Assembly (NCBI GenBank): GCA_947095585.1
Contig: OX352763.1
Location: 19,083,462 to 19,147,461 of the forward strand
Direction of reading: 5' to 3'
Origin: Nephrocerus scutellatus
Lineage: Eukaryota; Arthropoda; Insecta; Diptera; Pipunculidae
Length of the DNA: 64,000 nucleotides
The notes under the pieces are model-generated. The model saw only the letters and a program-made list of their open reading frames with translations. It searched no databases and had not been told where the DNA came from. Positions 58,766 to 64,000 of this stretch are shown one piece after another; the first letter of the stretch is position 1; every line of letters starts with the position of its first letter. The position numbers and the translations under genes are program-made.

Positions 58766-60729
58766 AAGTATACAGGTCTTGCGTTGTGTTAATTAGAGAT
58801 CAACTCTTTATCTTTAGCAATTGTTTTTATCATAATTTTGGCTCTTGATATAATCGTAAATAAGTAGATAATCTAAATTTTGTTCAAGTTGGTTAATTAA
58901 TGCGGTGTTTTTGTCGTTTAAGTTAATGTTGTTCGCACGGTAAACTTTTAACACAGCATAAGCACACACATGTTTTGCTCAGTAATTCAGTAAACTATCA
59001 AAGTTTTTGGTTGAAGCGTCAGTTGAGTTTCTATCGTAATGTCACATTTGTTCTTTATTATCTTAACCGGACGAAAAGGAATAAGATATACAGCGGGTAA
59101 TTTGAACTGTAGAAGATATCGTAGCGACCATACTAAAGTCTCCACAATCTCAATAAGCCAAACCATTGAAAGCACCCGTTTCAATGGCCATTAATTCAAT
59201 TCGTCCAATGTCACTTGCAGATAAACTTCTATACCACTATCCAAAATCACTTGCTATACAGCAGTTGTTTATTGTTTGGTTTGATATTATTTAGTGCAGC
59301 ACTATCACCCATTAACGAAGGACACGATTGGTTGCGTGTTTTGAATTGTGAATACTGTTACCATCATCTGTGTGTTCCTTCCTTCCTGGTTGATTTGATT
59401 GTGGTGTGTAATGAAGACCTTTTGTTTCCTACTGCCGAGTCTGCCGAATCCTTTTATTGTATAGTAATGAACTGCTTACGATGCCATTACTTGATTGCTT
59501 TGAAGGTCAATTTCAGCAGAATGTGACAGTAAAGTAACTCCAAGTAGCCCGACCCGACCGACCAAAATGTTTTACGTCTTAGATGAAAATGTACTCGTAC
59601 ATACTTAGAAACATATATTATTTACATTCAATAATATACGAGTATATTGATGTGAATAATGAAGGTATTCGAATATACGGATTCTGTAGTATTTCTCTTC
59701 GTTCATGTTTCCAGAATTGATGCTTAATTTATTGACTTGTGACTGTGGCATTCATTCAATTTTGAATTGGATTCAATTAAGTGAAATAGCAGTGATTTCT
59801 GCGCTAACTTTCTTCCTTAATAGTAGGTTCTAAGAGCAAAAGGACACGAACATGATTTTATTGACTTTGATCTAATTTCTAAAGATCCACTTAAAAGAAA
59901 GTTGTAACACGGGACACGTAACTGGTACGTGACTCTGCCATTTTCGTTATCGTTAGCCCATATTGTATTTGATTGGTAATAGTAAAAATTAGGGTAAAGA
60001 GTATGTTAGGCCTTAAAGATATCCGTTTTTATTATAGTATAGCTTTTACATATCTATTGCAAAAAGATAATCCTATTGCTATATTGTTGATGTATGTGTT
60101 TTCCCTGCTAAGTTGGATATTTTTAATAATCCTATTCAATAAGGGTTATTAAAAATGTCCGCGTTTTCCACACCCTCACACCACAATAAAAAATAATACC
60201 TAATAATAAAATCGTGACCATTAACCTGATCTGGTAGATGAATCTCTGCGACAAAACGCCGCCTATTTATAGTGAATCAAAAGTTTCGCGAAGGTTCTTG
60301 TCTTTTCTACCGTTTTCCATTCGAATAATCTAGAAGATCACTCTGGCAAATTCCTTATTTACAACTCGCAAGTAGATATGAGTCATCTATTGAAAAACTT
60401 ATAAAAATATATTCTATGTATAATGCATGTTCATACATCACGTGTACAACAGTCATTCATAATTGAGAGTCAATATTACTTATGCTTGGTAGTTTCTTCC
60501 TTTTTTAATTTCTTTCTTGATTCTAAATGCACGTAGTCCACTATAGAGGAACGCCTTGGTCCATTTATACCCCCATGGCGACATCTACTACAAACTACTT
60601 TTCGTAACAATATATATAGATGGTGTACTTACCCAAAATCAAGGTAAGTTGCGTTAAGCCAAGTAGTATTTGTGTGTGGTTTTTTACGGAAGACAGTATT
60701 ATGTTCTGCGGTTGATTTCAACTGCCCAA
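58766..60729. other. AT-rich non-coding DNA
   Basis: No gene or shared repeat was recognised. The 103-codon open frame at 59215-59526 has no recognisable features. Confidence 0.4.
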
Positions 60730-61071
60730 TGGCCATCAAATTCACAGGATGCAAATCCGCTAGATTTCTCGGTTTGGGGTATTTTGAAGAGCAAGGTTGG
60801 GACAAAAAAATAACAAAGTGTCGATCATCTCAAGCAAGCGCTTCGCCGAGAATGGGCCAAAATACCGCAGAGCCACTTTCGTGCTGCATGCAATAGCTTT
60901 GTCGGCCGATTGAAGGCCATAATCGCGGCTAAGGGTGGCCAAATCGAAAACTGCTAATGCAATTCGAAATTAAATATTTGTGAACATTTTTTACTTTGAT
61001 TCAATAAAATTCATCAAAAAATAACAATTCTGTGGCGTTTTGTTTTGGAAACACTTCGTGTCAGTCACCCT
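60730..61071 (+). pseudogene. Mariner/maT-like transposase C-terminus and right end
   Basis: From 60730 the frame reads WPSNSQDANPLDFSVWGILK (third-aspartate block). After a one-base shift it continues SVDHLKQALRREWAKIPQSH, FRAACNSFVGRLKAIIAAKG and GQIENC to a stop at 60957. This is the C-terminus of a DD37D/maT-like Tc1/mariner transposase. The sequence then runs to ACTTCGTGTCAGTCACCCTA, whose complement TAGGGTGACTGACACGAAGT is a plausible terminal inverted repeat next to TA. No matching left end was found, so the element is 5'-truncated. Confidence 0.7.
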
Positions 61072-62859
61072 ATATATATTTTCCTTAATATTTGAATTTT
61101 TACTTTGGTTGCGTTCAATAAATTGTTTTTTCGACATCCTTATATGTGAAAATTTAAAGTGAGGTCATCAGTTTTTTGTGTACTTTTTTTGTACATAGTT
61201 TTACACTCTGGGTCACTTGATTCTATGAAATAGCGGTCGATTATCCTGTTTTGCAATGCTTCAAAAAAGAAAGAATTGAGTTAATAAACCAAATGCTAAC
61301 TTTTAGTTTATACCTTTTTTTAAATTTCTGGATTTTGCGTCCTTTAGAATACGATAGATATTTTGTATATTTTAGGAAAAAGAGGTGTCAACTTGTGTTC
61401 CTGGGCGTTGTTGGTGTTGTGTGCCTAAATAAGTTTCACTTAAGAAATTACTTGCCGTCAAATCAAGACCGCCTTGACGACAGTTCAAGCCTTATGCCTA
61501 ATTCGTGTATAAAATAAATTGTCTTACTTTCAACAGCTTTCTTATAAAAGAAGTGTAATCAGTTCTTAATTTTTTCCTTCATAATGTAATCGAAATTCTC
61601 GTTTCTTGTAATATTGATATTGTGCGAGGATTCGATTTAGGTAGTTTTTATTGGTCATGATATCTCGATTCCAATTACAGCAGTTTTTGGTGTGGTCAGG
61701 ATACCTAGCTATAAGTCTTATGCGACATGGAAAAACTTATGAAAGTTTTTTGCAGTAAAATTTTTGTAATACAACAGCAGTTATAAGAAATGTTGTTAAC
61801 CAAGTTGACAAGAGTTTGGTATAGATAAGCAGATGATATCAGCTAAGAATCGTGATAATTAAAGTAATTTTGTGTGGAGAGTTGTTATAGCGTCAAAGGA
61901 GAAGACGAACAAAAAAGATGTACATTTGTCAACTTTCATGTACCCAACATTTTTGAGTCAATTTGTTTAACATAACACATACCCAGCAATTTTTTTAAGT
62001 CTTCATGCATATTTTTTAAATATATAATTTGCTATTGTTACTTCTGCTACATTTACGAGTACAACCTTAACGATTTCAAATTCAATACTTTTCCTTTTGT
62101 AATTTATTAAAGAATATTACAGCGATAATAATTTTTTAAATAAGTCGGCCGACCTATTAATGTATAATAATAAAATCAATATCCTATGCAGTAAAAATAA
62201 TATCGTAAATTCGCTTATTTCTTTGACTATAATAAATAATACAATGAATAACACTACAAATAGGTCAAATTATGAGATATCTACTGAATATTGAATAACC
62301 ACATATGGTTGCCCAAGTGATTGATCCTCATAATTGTAAATAAAGACGTCTTCAGAATGATTGCCATTGTGCCAAATTAATGGCAGGATTTAGCAAACAT
62401 AGATATTGCAGAATATTCTACAAACGAACTAAGGCCTTTTATTGGTGTCGTCCATGGGGTAAGATGTGCCAGAATGTTTCGGCTTTTCTTTCGGGAGTAT
62501 GCAAAGGCAGGCACATATGAATAAATTTCTATAGAAAGTAAAAGCGGGCATTTATATTTTTTGTACCACAGGATAACTTTGTGGTACTCGTCGGATTTAT
62601 GGGAATTTTATGCAGATGAAAAGATTGTATTAAGTGGATTAAAGCTGCTTTGGAGAGATGATAAATAAATGCGTTCTTCTTTTCTTCTTAAATAAATATG
62701 CTCTTCTCCTTTTTTCAGTAGTATGTTTTCAATGCTTTTGAAAATCTATAACACTTTAGTACCAACTTTTACTATCGTTTGTTTGTTGTTTAAAGAAGGT
62801 AATCTTTTTTTTCTTATCCTTGTAATTTCCACTAATTTTCTTAAAAACGCATAGATCAT
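61072..62859. other. AT-rich non-coding DNA
   Basis: Nothing coding or repeated was recognised. Confidence 0.4.
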
Positions 62860-64000
62860 CATCATCATTATATTTGGCTCTATAAACCGGGGTCCGGTCC
62901 TGGGAGCCGATGTCATATAGTTTGGCAACCCTAAACTGATCTACGCCATACTTGCACCATAGGCTTGGCCGGTCTTGCTGTCGTGTTCCATAAATCCTAC
63001 CGCAAATGACTTTCCGAGGACGATCCTCTTTCTATGAGCTTAATTCTCTTAACGATGTCGACATCGCGGTAACGCTCGCATATATCATCATTATAGAATC
63101 TCCGGAATCGTCCTTTCTCACCTACGGGATCAAAAATTCTCCGTAAGAATTTTCTGTAGAACGCGGCTAAGAGGTCAGAATGCTTTTTTCTAAGCATCCA
63201 AATCTCAGATCCATATGTAAGTACTGGTATGACCATTGTCTTATATACCAGCAGTTATGGTTAAATTCCTGCATTTGAAGGGTTTTTACAGACTAAAGAA
63301 GGATTTGTTGGGTTTCAGCAACCGTGCGCGTAGTTCTGGTTCTATGCTGTTATCGTCTGCTACATATGCGATATGCGATAGCCATTATCTAAATGGACTT
63401 ATAGAGAATTATTCCTCTTGCCGTTACGTAAGATTCTCGCATCACTTTCTCCAATGCCAGGTTGACACAGGCCAGTACATCCCCATGTTGAAGGTCGATA
63501 TAGATGTTGAATGGGCTTGATAGTGATCCGTATATTTTTAATTGGCTTATAACATTGGTCATGGTCAACCTACATAGCCGTGTGGGTGCCGAATTCTCTC
63601 ATGGCTTTATAAAGATCAACTTTGGCTATGCTATCATAGGCGACTTTAAAGTCTATAAAAAGATGATGTAGTGAGTTTTATACTCTAGACATTTTTTCAG
63701 CATCTGCCTAAGGGTGTAAATCTGATCAGTTGTTGATTTGCCCGGATTAAAGCCCCACTGGTATGGACCAATGATGACTTTAGAGTATGGCGACATCCCG
63801 TCTTGTATGATAGAGTAATATCCTTTCTTATGAATGTGACAGAGGATACTTCTTCGCCAGTCTTCTGGCATCGGTTCTTCCTCCCTTGCACTAGGTTATG
63901 AATTGCTTGGTGTATTTCCGGGCCTCCTGATCTAATCAGCTCTTTTGAGATACCATCTGATCGCGGGGCCCTATTATTTTTGAGTCGATTCATCGCTCTG
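62860..64000 (-). pseudogene. LINE-B, RT to 3' end, runs off the window
   Basis: Minus-strand frames begin with NRLKNNRAPRSDGISKELIR (RT first block) and GFNPGKSTTDQIYTLRQML. After decayed sequence they give GSEIWMLRKKHSDLLAAFYR, KFLRRIFDPVGEKGRFRRFY and ICERYRDVDIVKRIKL (C-terminus). The 3' UTR ends AGAGCCAAATATAATGATGA at 62862, an ATG-type tail. Comparison with 6110-6370 shows an internal deletion near 63360 that removes the YADD active site. The 5' part lies beyond position 64000. Confidence 0.8.

Noticed and set aside
59215..59526. 103-codon frame with a hydrophobic start resembling a signal peptide
   Set aside because: There is no domain, conservation cue or splice signal; Leu and Cys richness is expected by chance in this composition.

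Overview
This is a eukaryotic window: an AT-rich dipteran nuclear segment, most likely from a tephritid fruit fly. The evidence for Diptera is a YPEL-family protein and a BTBD9 gene of clearly insect character, spliced by introns of only 57-77 nt, plus a dense mix of typical fly mobile elements. The tephritid placement is inference, resting partly on a DD41D 'rosa-like' mariner; the founding rosa element was described from Ceratitis. There are no operons, rRNA, CRISPR arrays or bacterial features.

Only two host protein-coding genes can be supported. (1) A complete 114-residue Yippee-like zinc-ribbon protein on the minus strand (23604-23948), with a likely spliced 5' UTR reaching at least to 25877 and a long AT-rich 3' region. 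(2) A complete eight-exon BTBD9 orthologue on the plus strand (34163-36422, 598 residues: BTB, BACK and two discoidin-like domains). The genes are divergent, separated by about 8 kb of non-coding DNA and small repeats.

Almost everything else recognisable is transposon debris. At least six LINE lineages are present, named here only for cross-reference. 'LOA-like' has RNase H and a CCTAA-like tail: 20640-21420, 36985-38300, 38309-41095, 56172-57706. 'RTE-a' has a TAAG tail: 9371-10372 and 24770-25640. 'RTE-b' shares a 5' UTR between copies: 15385-15783, 18367-18885, 46117-48430. 'LINE-B' has an ATG tail: 6040-6720, 43045-44545, 55890-57755, 57800-58325, 62860-64000. 'CR1-like' lies at 13060-13275 and 15880-16455. 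A Jockey-type element with a PHD-like finger lies at 52870-54950. Two further RNase H LINE fragments lie at 6720-7235 and 50790-51765. DNA transposons are a rosa-like DD41D mariner with intact ends (46255-47169), a mariner with both inverted repeats split by a LINE (42571-44631), three other Tc1/mariner relics and two MITEs. A tRNA-derived SINE is present in four copies.

The most informative structures are nested insertions that give relative ages: SINE in mariner, mariner in RTE-b 5' UTR, LINE-B in mariner, LOA-like in LINE-B, SINE in LOA-like. Others are a LINE with a 5' inversion, a LINE whose reverse-transcriptase segment is tandemly triplicated (39107-40236), and a G-rich minisatellite with a higher-order period of about 255 bp (2985-4112). 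I found no convincing new gene system. The unclassified dispersed repeat families (DR1, DR2, DR3) are the best candidates for undescribed elements.

All coordinates of repeat boundaries are estimates by eye; exon boundaries of BTBD9 were checked for reading frame.
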